Of a DNA stretch of 64,000 bases, positions 1-8,694 are shown in pieces (the stretch's first letter is position 1; each line of letters begins with the position of its first letter). A program made the position numbers and the translations under genes. Source of the stretch: Bacteroidales bacterium (GTDB taxonomy: Bacteria; Bacteroidota; Bacteroidia; Bacteroidales; F082); assembly GCA_017466405.1 (NCBI GenBank), contig JAFTUF010000030.1, positions 1 to 64,000 on the forward strand. The letters run 5' to 3'. The notes under the pieces are model-generated. The model had not been told where the DNA came from and ran no database searches. It saw nothing but the letters and a program-made list of their open reading frames with translations.

Positions 1-126
1 AAAACAATCACGACTTTGCAGATAAAACTTCCTCTTAACAACGAAGTCATCTCCAAAGTCATGATTATGAAACGTCACAAGGCAATCGAAAGATTGTTCG
101 ATGAAAAATTTTGGGGTACGCAATGA
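1..126 (+). CDS. C-terminal fragment of an unidentified protein
   Basis: An open frame runs from the left edge to a TGA at 124-126 and encodes the last 41 residues of a protein, ending in FDEKFWGTQ. The fragment is basic and helical in character and has no motif I recognise. The body of the gene lies outside the window, so no function is offered. It converges on the DUF721 gene to its right. Confidence 0.6.
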   Translation, partial: KTITTLQIKLPLNNEVISKVMIMKRHKAIERLFDEKFWGTQ

Positions 127-138
127 CGAAGTCAGGAA

Positions 139-160
139 AAGTATTGAAACAACAATACTT
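139..160. terminator. Weak hairpin between convergent genes
   Basis: AAGTATTG at 139-146 pairs with CAATACTT at 153-160 around a six-base loop. It sits between two convergent stop codons, where a two-way terminator is expected. There is no long T-run, so this is tentative. Confidence 0.3.
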
Positions 161-163
161 ACA

Positions 164-451
164 TTAAATTATCACAATATCCTTTAATATTTCCATGCCT
201 GCTATTTTGTTAAGATTTCTTAACAGAATGCTCTTGGAGTAAAGCAATTCGTTTCTCAAAGAATCGGCGTCAACCTTAACATACAAGATGTTTTTTGTTA
301 TTCTCAGATCGAGCGTATGTGTTGAGATAAAATCGCCTACGACAGAGCGCCAGCCTTCGAGAATCTTCATCTCCTCTATGCTGTTTTCCTTGTTGTGGCG
401 TCTATAAAACTCCTTAATCAATTCGCCTAATGTGTATCCGTCTTCATTCAT
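164..451 (-). CDS. DUF721 (DciA-like) protein
   Basis: The 95-residue protein has the DUF721 pattern: an N-terminal helix with GELIKEFYRR, then EGWRSVVGDFISTHT and a C-terminal beta/alpha part (LYVKVDADSLRNELLYSKSILLRNLN). DUF721 includes DciA, the replicative helicase loader or operator of bacteria that lack DnaC. Its ATG at 449-451 overlaps the stop of recF (444-446), so the two are translationally coupled. That link to recF, and a dnaB gene elsewhere in the window, fits a role in replication. The family is clear; the loader function is inferred. Confidence 0.85.
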   Translation of the reverse strand: MNEDGYTLGELIKEFYRRHNKENSIEEMKILEGWRSVVGDFISTHTLDLRITKNILYVKVDADSLRNELLYSKSILLRNLNKIAGMEILKDIVII

Positions 452-1556
452 TGTCTAATGTTATTACACCATTCTCAACCTTAAAAATTCTATGATTCAC
501 GACGGTATTATCCATCAGGTATTTTATTCTTTGTCGCTGCGTGTCAGTAATAAACACCTGACCAAAATGGTCGTTGCCAACAAGTTTCACCAACTGGCTT
601 ACTCTGTTGTCGTCCAACTTATCAAAAATATCATCCAACAACAATATCGGCTTGTGACCTATCTTCTTATAATTGAAATCGAACTGAGCTAACTTTATCG
701 CCACGACAAACGACTTCTGCTGTCCCTGCGACGCAAACTGCTTCACAGGATGATTATCTATTTGAAGCATCAAATCATCTTTATGAATACCTACATTTGT
801 GTATGTACTGTATCTGTCGTGTTCAAGACTCTCTGCCAAGAGAACATCGTAAGCTTTTTCGTTAAGCGCTGAGTTATATATTATCGAGACCTTCTCGTCA
901 GTTCCAGAAACTATCTCATAATATTTTTGAAACACGGGTACAAATTCCTCAAGAAACGACTTTCTCTTCTCGTTTATAGGCATCGCGTTCTGAATAAGTT
1001 GCTGGTTCCACATCTCAAGCAGAGTGTTGTCCCAGAATCTGTTTTCTGAAAAATACTTAAGTTGCTTGTTTCTTTGAAGAAGAGCCTTGTTATAATTCAG
1101 AAGAGCGTTGAGATAAGATGCATCGAACTGAGAAATGACACCGTCGATGAACTTACGTCTTAAATCGCTGCCACCGTTAATCAGGTCGCTATCGTAAGGA
1201 GAAATCATCACTAACGGCACTTTACCAATGTGGTCAGCGAGACGTTCGTATTCCTTCTTGTCACATTTAAAAGACTTCTTGACATTAGCCTTCTGCACGC
1301 AAGAGAACATATGCAGTTCTTCATTATCAAAATGGAAGTCACCGTGTATGGCAAAAAACTCTTCTCCGTGTTTGATATTCTGTTTGTCTGTTAAAGAAAA
1401 ATAACTTTTGCAGAAAGCCAAATAATATATGGAATCCAAGATGTTAGTCTTTCCTGCCGCATTCAAGCCGACAAAACAATTGATTTTCTCGGACAAAGAC
1501 AAATCGGCAGAACCGCAATTCTTAAAATTGTTTAACTTTAATTCCTGAAGATACAT
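444..1556 (-). CDS. recF: DNA replication/repair protein RecF
   Basis: The 370-residue protein is an SMC-like ATPase that acts with RecO and RecR to load RecA at single-strand gaps. Visible motifs are the Walker A GLNAAGKTN (residues 30-38), the ABC signature SQGQQKSF near residue 276, and the Walker B ILLLDDIFDKLD at 304-315. Length is normal for RecF. It starts with MYLQELKLNNFKN, the usual N-terminus. The gene lies 6 bases downstream of porQ and overlaps the DUF721 gene by 8 bases, so all three are probably on one leftward transcript. recR is also in this window, at 26458. Confidence 0.97.
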   Translation of the reverse strand: MYLQELKLNNFKNCGSADLSLSEKINCFVGLNAAGKTNILDSIYYLAFCKSYFSLTDKQNIKHGEEFFAIHGDFHFDNEELHMFSCVQKANVKKSFKCDKKEYERLADHIGKVPLVMISPYDSDLINGGSDLRRKFIDGVISQFDASYLNALLNYNKALLQRNKQLKYFSENRFWDNTLLEMWNQQLIQNAMPINEKRKSFLEEFVPVFQKYYEIVSGTDEKVSIIYNSALNEKAYDVLLAESLEHDRYSTYTNVGIHKDDLMLQIDNHPVKQFASQGQQKSFVVAIKLAQFDFNYKKIGHKPILLLDDIFDKLDDNRVSQLVKLVGNDHFGQVFITDTQRQRIKYLMDNTVVNHRIFKVENGVITLDNE

Positions 1557-1562
1557 TATTAA

Positions 1563-2609
1563 TTAATGTTTTTTGAAGCTGTCCAAATTAGTGGTGATAG
1601 TAATGAAATTAGGAGAGCCATGAACATGCATCTCTGAACGAGAATAGCTTATATTGAATTTATATACTTTTACAGCGAGACCGTACGACAAACCGACTGC
1701 ACCTTTCTTAGTAGGTGTTTTCATATTTTGTCGTAGTCCGTAGTTATATCCAAGACGGAGGCTAAGGTTTTTTCCGAGATTCAGCTCGCCAGCAAACACA
1801 AAATGGCTGAAAAAGTTCTTGGCAAATTTATCAAGCTTACTTTTCTCTTGCATCTGTCCTGTCATAGGGTCGTAGTTTCCTTCCAAATCGAGAGGGTCGT
1901 CATAACTCAAATCCCATTTCTGAAGGTTATCGTAAACAACCACTACTGTAAAAGGAAGATGTTCCAATCTCTTCGACGCGCCCAACTGCATTCTGAATGG
2001 AAGCTTGTTTCTAAACCCTTGATAGTTATTATAAAGTTCGGCGCCTATGTTACGTGCCGCAAGAGATATATTCCAGTCAGACTCTGTCTTATATGTCGCC
2101 GCCACATCAACAGCGATGGCAAATGTTGAATTCGCCTCATACTGTATGCCAGCGAATTTAAGATTGGCACCTATTGAGAGTTGCTCATTCAAACGACGTC
2201 CCCATCCAATATTAATAGCATAATCGGAAACATCGAACTGCGAGTCGTCTTGGAAACCTGTCTCGTCAGAATAGAAGAAATCTCCGTAGTTGTGATATTG
2301 AACTGTTCCGACAAAACTTCCTATCTTCTCAAAAGAACGACCATATTGGATTGTTCCGAAGTTGATGTCATTGAAATAATCTACATACGACAACGACATC
2401 GAGTTGTTCATCTCAGAATTAATTAAGGAAGGGTTAAATGTTGCCAATTGAATATCGGAATCATAAATCGGTACCATCACGCCGCCGAGAGCTGCCACTC
2501 GCGCCGAATTAGTCGTGTTTAAAAAGGTATATGTACCGTCTTTCTGCTGAGCTTTTACATTAACAATAGCCATCAGCATCAAAAATAATATGTATATCTT
2601 TTTATTCAC
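1563..2609 (-). CDS. porQ: Type IX secretion system protein PorQ
   Basis: A 348-residue outer-membrane beta-barrel of the PorV/PorQ (FadL-like) group. It begins with a signal peptide ending at VNVKAQQ, followed by the PorQ N-terminal pattern FLNTTNSARVAALGG and, slightly later, TFNPSLIN. The remainder has alternating aromatic strands typical of a barrel. PorQ takes part in type IX secretion, probably at the surface-attachment step with PorU, PorV and PorZ. The cargo protein at 10220 and the PorT-like barrel at 34252 support an active system in this organism. Family assignment is good; its exact partners are known from other species only. Confidence 0.88.
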   Translation of the reverse strand: MNKKIYILFLMLMAIVNVKAQQKDGTYTFLNTTNSARVAALGGVMVPIYDSDIQLATFNPSLINSEMNNSMSLSYVDYFNDINFGTIQYGRSFEKIGSFVGTVQYHNYGDFFYSDETGFQDDSQFDVSDYAINIGWGRRLNEQLSIGANLKFAGIQYEANSTFAIAVDVAATYKTESDWNISLAARNIGAELYNNYQGFRNKLPFRMQLGASKRLEHLPFTVVVVYDNLQKWDLSYDDPLDLEGNYDPMTGQMQEKSKLDKFAKNFFSHFVFAGELNLGKNLSLRLGYNYGLRQNMKTPTKKGAVGLSYGLAVKVYKFNISYSRSEMHVHGSPNFITITTNLDSFKKH

Positions 2610-2656
2610 GACCTATTAATTATAAACTTCTAACGCGACATTTTCCATTATATTAT

Positions 2657-3619
2657 TTAGGAATCCAATAATCCTATTCCTTTTTTGACGATGACATTCT
2701 CTGCTGTCAATTTCTTCTGCATTCTGTCTAAAATGCCATTGATGAAGATCTTGCTCTTTGGAGTGCTGAAATATTTTGAAATCTCAATATACTCATTCAT
2801 TGTGACTTTCACTGGAATATATGGGAAGCAGCACAATTCTGTCAACGCCATCTTGAGAATTATCATATCCATAACACAGACACGTTCTTTCTCCCAGTTT
2901 GAAGTATTCGCTCCGACCAACTTACCGTATTCTTCGTCGTGTCTGATGACTTCTCTGAACAGATTTTTCACAAATTCCTTGTCTTCATTGACTCTGTCAT
3001 TTTCGGTTTTATAAATCGGTGGAAGCAATGAATTTTCATTGAATGTTGTCTTAATCTCGGAGAAGAATTTGACCAACATAGATGAAACCAAATGATAATC
3101 ATCGACGAAGAAAATACTCTTCTCTTCATAGAAATCTTGAAGCAAGTCGAGTTCTGCGAAATACTCGTTAATCATCTTAACGATGAATTTCTTGTCATGA
3201 TCAAAATTATCAATTTCACCTGACATGTATTCTTTATATTCTTCAGTGTTACGCATCATGTTATAATAATTTCTTATTATATCTTGATGGTCAGACCAAT
3301 TGATTTTTAAGCGTTCTTCTTCTTTGCAAAGGTCCCTGTTGTTTTCCAAAGCAGTCAACACGCGGTTGTTGACATAACGCATATTAGGATTCAAATCCTC
3401 TTCTGTAGGGAAGTTCTTACGTTTGTTCTCCTCTATTCTGTTTTCTGCAAAACGTTTTGTCTCAACCAAAAAAGAAAGCTGCCAAACGAACAACTCCTTC
3501 ATTTTGTCGATACTATCAAGCAAATGCTTCACGCCATTTTCTACAAAATCTTCACCTGATTCCAAATAAGCATAAACTGCTTGTAAAACTTTAACTCTTA
3601 AAAACCTTCTGTTAATCAT
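2657..3619 (-). CDS. nusB: Transcription antitermination protein NusB
   Basis: The 320-residue protein has the NusB start INRRFLRVKVLQAVYAY and the C-terminal NusB core (WEKERVCVMDMIILKMALTE, then PVKVTMNEYIEISKYFSTPKS and FINGILDRM). Bacteroidetes NusB is much longer than the ~140 residues of E. coli because of a helical insertion, which is seen here. I chose the ATG at 3617-3619: the frame extends ten codons further up but the family begins with M-I-N-R-R. A TAAATTTG promoter lies 28 bases upstream. NusB binds boxA with S10 (NusE) in rRNA antitermination. Confidence 0.93.
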   Translation of the reverse strand: MINRRFLRVKVLQAVYAYLESGEDFVENGVKHLLDSIDKMKELFVWQLSFLVETKRFAENRIEENKRKNFPTEEDLNPNMRYVNNRVLTALENNRDLCKEEERLKINWSDHQDIIRNYYNMMRNTEEYKEYMSGEIDNFDHDKKFIVKMINEYFAELDLLQDFYEEKSIFFVDDYHLVSSMLVKFFSEIKTTFNENSLLPPIYKTENDRVNEDKEFVKNLFREVIRHDEEYGKLVGANTSNWEKERVCVMDMIILKMALTELCCFPYIPVKVTMNEYIEISKYFSTPKSKIFINGILDRMQKKLTAENVIVKKGIGLLDS

Positions 3620-3646
3620 AAAAAAAATAATCTTTATTGTTGTTTG

Positions 3647-3654
3647 CAAATTTA
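3647..3654 (-). promoter_or_regulatory. -7 promoter element (TAAATTTG) for nusB
   Basis: On the minus strand TAAATTTG matches the Bacteroidetes TAnnTTTG element. It would start transcription about 20-24 bases before the nusB ATG. Confidence 0.6.
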
Positions 3655-3662
3655 CATTTATT

Positions 3663-5618
3663 TCACGATTTTTTCAATGCCCTGAAAAAGAAATTTATAT
3701 CTTTCGACAAAGAATAGTCGCGGGCATACATAAGATTAAGTTGTTCTTTTTCTTCTTCTGTCAAACCGATTCTACTCATGTTAGTTGATGGATCAAAAAT
3801 TCCTTTCTTTATTTTAGGAAGTCTAAGTTTCTCAACATCCTTAACATCGCAATATCCTATCCATGAATATTTTCCGAACAAGACTTTAAAACAGTTTTTC
3901 AAGAACGAGAACGGTTTGTTTATGAAGAAAAGCAAGAATATCCACAGAACGATTCCCGTGAAAGAGGATATCATATCGAAAAGACGTTTCTTTCTTCTGT
4001 TGGAATTTGTGCTTATTGTCTTTATGTCTATTGTGTATAAGTCGCCTCTAGTGTTGATGGAGTTACTTCCGATTATAGAGAGTGTGTCTTCAGGAGCAAT
4101 CTTATAATCCAAAGACGAATGCCATTCTTCCATCTTGTCGATGATAAGCTGATGCGAGATATCTTTAGAACAGAATATAATTTCGTTTATCTTATATATC
4201 TCAATTATATCTGGGACTTGATGGAGATTACCGAGGAAATTGTCAGGTACTTCCTTATCGTCGAAAGGCGACACCAAACCTATAAAATCAGGCTTGATAG
4301 ATGTGCTTTGAAGCAGTTGCTCAACGCGTTTTGTTTCTTCTTCGCTACCAATTACAAGGAAACGTTTCTTCGCGTTTTTGCCATATTGGAAATTAGGACG
4401 ATTCAGCATATAACCAATCCATCTGCTGAGACTCATCTCTGCCGCCACCCAAATCATTCCTAAGAGAATCAAGGCGCGTGAGAAACGCAGTTGTTCCGGT
4501 AGCAAGGCATAGAAAACTAAGATTAACAAACTTCCTACAAACACGCCTCCAACAGCAGGAGCTATCTTATATGGTTTATCATAACCTCCTGAGAAATAAG
4601 AAGTCAAAAGCCATATCAAAAGATAGATTGGAAGAATTATCGCGAACAGCGTCATCGGATATGAGCCGTTGCCTTCGTAAATCATGGCGTTTCCCCAGAA
4701 ATAACTTATGGCAGCAAGTCCGCCGTAACCAAGTATCGCATCGGCGAGAGGCTGTATTGCCTTGCTGAAGAACTGCGACAAGAGAGCGAGGAACGCTTTG
4801 AAATAAATTGCTATGTTGATGAAGAAAGAAAATGTCTTAGCGCCTTTGTCGGCGAAATGTTTCTTGACGAATATTTCCATCGCCTTATAAAAAACGAGGA
4901 CATAGTTGACACTTGTCTTCTTGGTGCTTTCTCCTTTATAGTGAATGATTCTGGTTTTTGGATAATAGTAGTTTTTATAACCGGCCAGCGTTATTCTGTA
5001 TGAAAGGTCGATGTCTTCGCCATACATGAAGAAGGTCTCGTCAAGAAGTCCGCATTTGTCTAAGGTAGCTCGTCTCATCAGCATGAAAGCTCCTGCTAAT
5101 ATTTCCACCTCGTTGATTTCGTCATTGTCGAGATGTCCCATATAATAATGAGCGAATCTCTTTGAATGAGGGAAAAGCTTGGTGAGACCAAACATCTTGT
5201 AGAAAGCCGTCGCTGGCGTCGGGAGTCCGCGTTTTGACTCTGGAAGGAAACGGCCTTTGCCATCAACCATTTTAACGCCGAGACCGCCGGCATCGGGATG
5301 CGAATCCATGAACTCTATAGTCTTGGTAAAAGTGTCATCCTCGACAACAGTATCGGGATTTAATAGAAGTACATATTCACCGGTAGATATTCTTATTGCC
5401 TGGTTATTAGCACGACTAAAACCGACATTATCTTTGTTTGCTATGACTTTTACTTCAGGAAATTTCTCGGCGAGCATTTTCAAGGAGCCATCGACGGAGT
5501 TGTTGTCAACGACATAAACCTCAGCTTCTATATTGGCAATCGCTTTTCTCACTGAGAAAAGACACTGCTCGAGAAAGTGCTCGACATTATAATTTACTAT
5601 GACTATAGATAATTTCAT
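3663..5618 (-). CDS. GT2 glycosyltransferase fused to a membrane and sugar-transferase-like region
   Basis: The 651-residue protein starts with a family-2 glycosyltransferase (about 1-255: LSIVIVNYN, VVDNNSVDGS, LLLNPDT, FFMYGEDIDLSYR). About five membrane segments follow (270-410), then a Rossmann-like domain (RFLVIGSEEETKRVEQLL, about 430-545) as found in front of polyprenyl-phosphate sugar transferases. The tail begins like such a transferase (KRLFDMISSFTG) and ends like one (LMYARDYSLSKDINFFFRAL) but is only ~90 residues long, so the catalytic middle seems to be missing. The start is the ATG at 5616-5618, which begins the GT2 fold; the open frame runs 14 codons further up without homology. 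It probably acts at the inner membrane in surface glycan assembly. Confidence 0.85.
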   Translation of the reverse strand: MKLSIVIVNYNVEHFLEQCLFSVRKAIANIEAEVYVVDNNSVDGSLKMLAEKFPEVKVIANKDNVGFSRANNQAIRISTGEYVLLLNPDTVVEDDTFTKTIEFMDSHPDAGGLGVKMVDGKGRFLPESKRGLPTPATAFYKMFGLTKLFPHSKRFAHYYMGHLDNDEINEVEILAGAFMLMRRATLDKCGLLDETFFMYGEDIDLSYRITLAGYKNYYYPKTRIIHYKGESTKKTSVNYVLVFYKAMEIFVKKHFADKGAKTFSFFINIAIYFKAFLALLSQFFSKAIQPLADAILGYGGLAAISYFWGNAMIYEGNGSYPMTLFAIILPIYLLIWLLTSYFSGGYDKPYKIAPAVGGVFVGSLLILVFYALLPEQLRFSRALILLGMIWVAAEMSLSRWIGYMLNRPNFQYGKNAKKRFLVIGSEEETKRVEQLLQSTSIKPDFIGLVSPFDDKEVPDNFLGNLHQVPDIIEIYKINEIIFCSKDISHQLIIDKMEEWHSSLDYKIAPEDTLSIIGSNSINTRGDLYTIDIKTISTNSNRRKKRLFDMISSFTGIVLWIFLLFFINKPFSFLKNCFKVLFGKYSWIGYCDVKDVEKLRLPKIKKGIFDPSTNMSRIGLTEEEKEQLNLMYARDYSLSKDINFFFRALKKS

Positions 5619-5634
5619 GAACCAAATTGTTTTG

Positions 5635-5642
5635 CAAAAGTA
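5635..5642 (-). promoter_or_regulatory. -7 promoter element (TACTTTTG) for the GT2 fusion gene
   Basis: The minus strand reads TACTTTTG, a match to TAnnTTTG, 17 bases upstream of the chosen ATG. Confidence 0.55.
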
Positions 5643-5723
5643 ATGATTTTTTACACTCATTTAGCATTGTAAATTGTTTTTTTTAAATGTGAATTATTTC
5701 TTTCAAAATTGCTCATAAAATCT

Positions 5724-5731
5724 TATTTTTG
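5724..5731 (+). promoter_or_regulatory. -7 promoter element (TATTTTTG)
   Basis: TATTTTTG matches TAnnTTTG and lies 16 bases before the ATG at 5748. It would serve the formyltransferase-like gene and probably the overlapping flippase gene. Confidence 0.55.
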
Positions 5732-5747
5732 CATAAAAAACTAACTG

Positions 5748-7379
5748 ATGGAAAACAAGAGAAAATCGCTTCGTTTCGGCTTGATGGTTAACAGCTTAAC
5801 TGTTGAACATTGGCAATACGACACCATCAAGATGCTGATGGATAACGGAATGAAGTTGTCGCTGATAATACAAAACAGCGACTCCGCTCCTGCCCCATCG
5901 TTATATCAGAAAATCAAGGATTATCCTTTCAAGAGAGTGCTTTTCAGAGTGTGGCATAGATTTCTGTTCAGTCCGAGAAGCAAATATCCTACAGACATAA
6001 CGGAACTCACGCAAGACATTCCTACGATTTTCTGCGCACCTGTCATCAGAGGAATCTCCTCGTATTTTGAAGAAATCGACATACAGGAGATTCGCAACCA
6101 GAACTTGGATTTCATTCTTCGCTTCGGCTTCGACATCGTCAGAGGCGAGGTTCTAAACACAGCCAAATACGGAATATGGTCGTTCCATCATGACGACGAA
6201 CGCATAATAAGAGGTGGTCCTCCCGGATTCTGGGAGTTTATGAAAAAGATACATAACAATGGTGTTATTCTTCAACGACTTACAAACACTCTCGACAAAG
6301 GTATAGTGTTGAGAAGATTAAACTTCCAAACAATTCTTCATAGCTACAGAGCGCACCTTGATCAGTTATATTTCGGTTCAGTGCAAATGCCATTACAAGT
6401 TTGCAAAGACCTGATAAATAACGGAGTGTTGAAAGAAGAGCCTTCTGTTTCGGAGGCTGATATATTGCATCCACCGACCAACTTCAAGATGATTGAATAT
6501 TTTATAAAATCAGTTACGAGAAGGATTGGTTTTCATCTCAACGACTTGTTCCGTCAAGAAGACTGGAATGTCGGTTATCGTGAATTGAATCACAACGACA
6601 TCCATTGGTTTAAGAAACCAAAGAAGAGTTGTTATTTTGCCGACCCATTTGTAATAAAGACTGATAAAGACACTTATATTTTCTTTGAATGGTATTCATA
6701 TTCGAGAGGTAAAGCCGATTTGGCAGTAGCGTTAAAATCAGAGAATTTCGAAAAATATCATAAGATTACAAATTTCAAAGAACATCGCTCCTATCCTTTT
6801 GTCTTTGAACATGAAGGCAAAATTTATTGTCTGCCTGAAGCCAATGAAACAAAGGAGGCTGCATTATATCGTTTCAACGAAGATAAATTAACTCTTGAAA
6901 AAGACTGCGTTTTGTTGAGTGGTTTTCCTATCGTCGATGCGACTTTATATCATCATAATAACAAATGGTTTATGTTTTTGGTAAATCAGAAGAACTCGCA
7001 CACACATCTTGAGATCTATCATTCCGACAATTTAAAAGGACCTTATTTACCTCATGCTAACAACCCTGTGATGATTGATTGCAGCAAGGCGCGTCCAGCA
7101 GGAAAAATCTTTGAATATCAAGGCAAGATTATCAGACCTTCGCAAAACAGCACCATTCATTACGGACAATCGATAACTCTTGAAGAAATAGAGAAACTCT
7201 CAGAAACAGAATTTCTCACTAAACCTTTCGGAACAATAGACCCTGTAGAAGACAGCGATTATGACAAAGGAATCCACACCATGAATTCTGACGGCGGCAT
7301 CACTGTATTCGACGGAAAGAGATTCGTTTTCACATTATTCGGATTCAAACAACAACTAAAGCAGAAGATAAACAAATGA
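5748..7379 (+). CDS. Formyltransferase-like protein fused to a GINT1-type propeller domain
   Basis: A 543-residue protein in two parts. Residues ~1-240 resemble the formyltransferase fold (ILRFGFDIVRGEVLN, then YGIWSFHHDD and LDKGIVLRR). In active formyltransferases the motif is N-x-H with a distant Asp; here the Asn position is Ser145, with His147 and Asp183 kept. Residues ~284-540 (WFKKPKKSCYFADPF, FFEWYSYSRGKADLAV, then KPFGTIDP and GIHTMN) resemble the five-bladed propeller domain found at the N-terminus of plant GINT1 glucosyltransferases. The gene overlaps the flippase gene by four bases (ATGA), so it probably modifies a sugar for the same glycan. The real substrate is unknown. Confidence 0.75.
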   Translation: MENKRKSLRFGLMVNSLTVEHWQYDTIKMLMDNGMKLSLIIQNSDSAPAPSLYQKIKDYPFKRVLFRVWHRFLFSPRSKYPTDITELTQDIPTIFCAPVIRGISSYFEEIDIQEIRNQNLDFILRFGFDIVRGEVLNTAKYGIWSFHHDDERIIRGGPPGFWEFMKKIHNNGVILQRLTNTLDKGIVLRRLNFQTILHSYRAHLDQLYFGSVQMPLQVCKDLINNGVLKEEPSVSEADILHPPTNFKMIEYFIKSVTRRIGFHLNDLFRQEDWNVGYRELNHNDIHWFKKPKKSCYFADPFVIKTDKDTYIFFEWYSYSRGKADLAVALKSENFEKYHKITNFKEHRSYPFVFEHEGKIYCLPEANETKEAALYRFNEDKLTLEKDCVLLSGFPIVDATLYHHNNKWFMFLVNQKNSHTHLEIYHSDNLKGPYLPHANNPVMIDCSKARPAGKIFEYQGKIIRPSQNSTIHYGQSITLEEIEKLSETEFLTKPFGTIDPVEDSDYDKGIHTMNSDGGITVFDGKRFVFTLFGFKQQLKQKINK

Positions 7380-8677
7380 TAAAGAAGATATTCGGCACAT
7401 TTGGAACGCGCTTGTTGAACGCAATAGTAGGCTTCGTCACATTGTGGTTCGGAACCAATTTCCTCGGCAGAGAAGCTTGGGGAATCGGCGCGACGGCTTT
7501 AGTGGATGTGTCGCTACTTCTCATCGCGGTAGAACTTCTTTCCGGCAGCGGACTCATATATTACACTCCGAGAAAATCTTTCGTGACATTATTTAAGATT
7601 TCTTACACCTGGACGTTCATCATTATTTCACTCTTCGCATTGATATTCTATTTGTTATTCACCTTCTTCCCTAACATCTATCACGCTTTCGTTCCTGAAG
7701 GCTATGGCTTTGAGATATTATTAATGGTATTTCTCTACAGCCTTCACAACTTCAACATGAACGTGCTTCTTGGGAAGGAAAGAGTCGGGACGCAGAATGT
7801 ATTGTTTATCATTCAATTCCTTACGCAGTTATTCTCAATGATAACATATATCTTCGTGTTCGACATCCGTAATGCTGACGCTTTCATCTATTCATTGATT
7901 ACAGGTTATCTGACTGTTAACATCTGCGGTTTCGCCTGTATTTGCAGATATTTCAAAGACAATGGAAATGAGCCGCTTCTTGCTACGGCAAAAGAGATGT
8001 TCAACTTCGGAAGCATGATACAGCTTTCTACTTTAGTCACTATGATTAACAGAAGGTTGAGTTACATCGTGATTAAGAATGTATTTGGCGACGGTGAAGT
8101 CGGGGTTTATACATCAGGAACACAGGTGTCGGAAGCAACCAAACTTATTGGCAACAGCATCGCCTTGGTACAATTCTCTTCCATCAGCAATATGGACGAC
8201 AGAAAGAAAGCCGCCGACATCACAGTGACTTTCCTGAAACTGGCGGTAATATTGACCGCTATATGTATGCTTGCTATATGCTTAGTTCCCAAAGCAATAT
8301 ACGAATGGATTTTCACAGCGGAGTTTGCTGAGATAAAAGACGTCTTGGTTAGCCTGAGTCCAGGAATGGTTTTCATGGCAGCCAACATGATTTTCAGTCA
8401 TTATTTTTCAGGCGTCAATCTTCCTAAACACAACCTCTTCGGTTCTTTAGTAGGTTTGCTGATAACCATTCCTTCCATTTTCATTCTTATACCGATGTAC
8501 GGAATAGTTGGCGCTGGAATATCAGTATCACTGACATATTTAGGAACCATTTTATATCAATGGTTTGTTTTTAAAAAAATAACAGGAACGAGAACAATAG
8601 AACTTGTTCCAACGTTAAACGATTTTAAGACTTTAATGAATAGCATTAAGTCACAGATATTTAAACAAGATTGTTAA
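7376..8677 (+). CDS. Lipopolysaccharide/polysaccharide flippase (MOP superfamily)
   Basis: The 433-residue protein has about 12-14 hydrophobic helices and the start typical of Wzx-like flippases (IFGTFGTRLLNAIVGFVTLWFGTNFLG). Members of this family turn lipid-linked sugar units across the inner membrane. It is translationally coupled to the upstream formyltransferase-like gene by an ATGA overlap. No polymerase gene is next to it, so whether the glycan is an O-antigen, capsule or other glycolipid cannot be told. Confidence 0.85.
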   Translation: MIKKIFGTFGTRLLNAIVGFVTLWFGTNFLGREAWGIGATALVDVSLLLIAVELLSGSGLIYYTPRKSFVTLFKISYTWTFIIISLFALIFYLLFTFFPNIYHAFVPEGYGFEILLMVFLYSLHNFNMNVLLGKERVGTQNVLFIIQFLTQLFSMITYIFVFDIRNADAFIYSLITGYLTVNICGFACICRYFKDNGNEPLLATAKEMFNFGSMIQLSTLVTMINRRLSYIVIKNVFGDGEVGVYTSGTQVSEATKLIGNSIALVQFSSISNMDDRKKAADITVTFLKLAVILTAICMLAICLVPKAIYEWIFTAEFAEIKDVLVSLSPGMVFMAANMIFSHYFSGVNLPKHNLFGSLVGLLITIPSIFILIPMYGIVGAGISVSLTYLGTILYQWFVFKKITGTRTIELVPTLNDFKTLMNSIKSQIFKQDC

Positions 8678-8694
8678 ATTTAAAATTTAGTATT

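Noticed and set aside
4119..4768. Long plus-strand frames antisense to the GT2 fusion gene
   Set aside because: They lie wholly inside a well-supported gene, lack promoters and show no protein family pattern. The same applies to other antisense frames such as 32383-32631, 40484-40921 and 48162-48650.
5748..8677. A full capsule or O-antigen locus
   Set aside because: Only the formyltransferase-like gene and a flippase are adjacent; no polymerase, initiating transferase with an intact core, or nucleotide-sugar genes are present.
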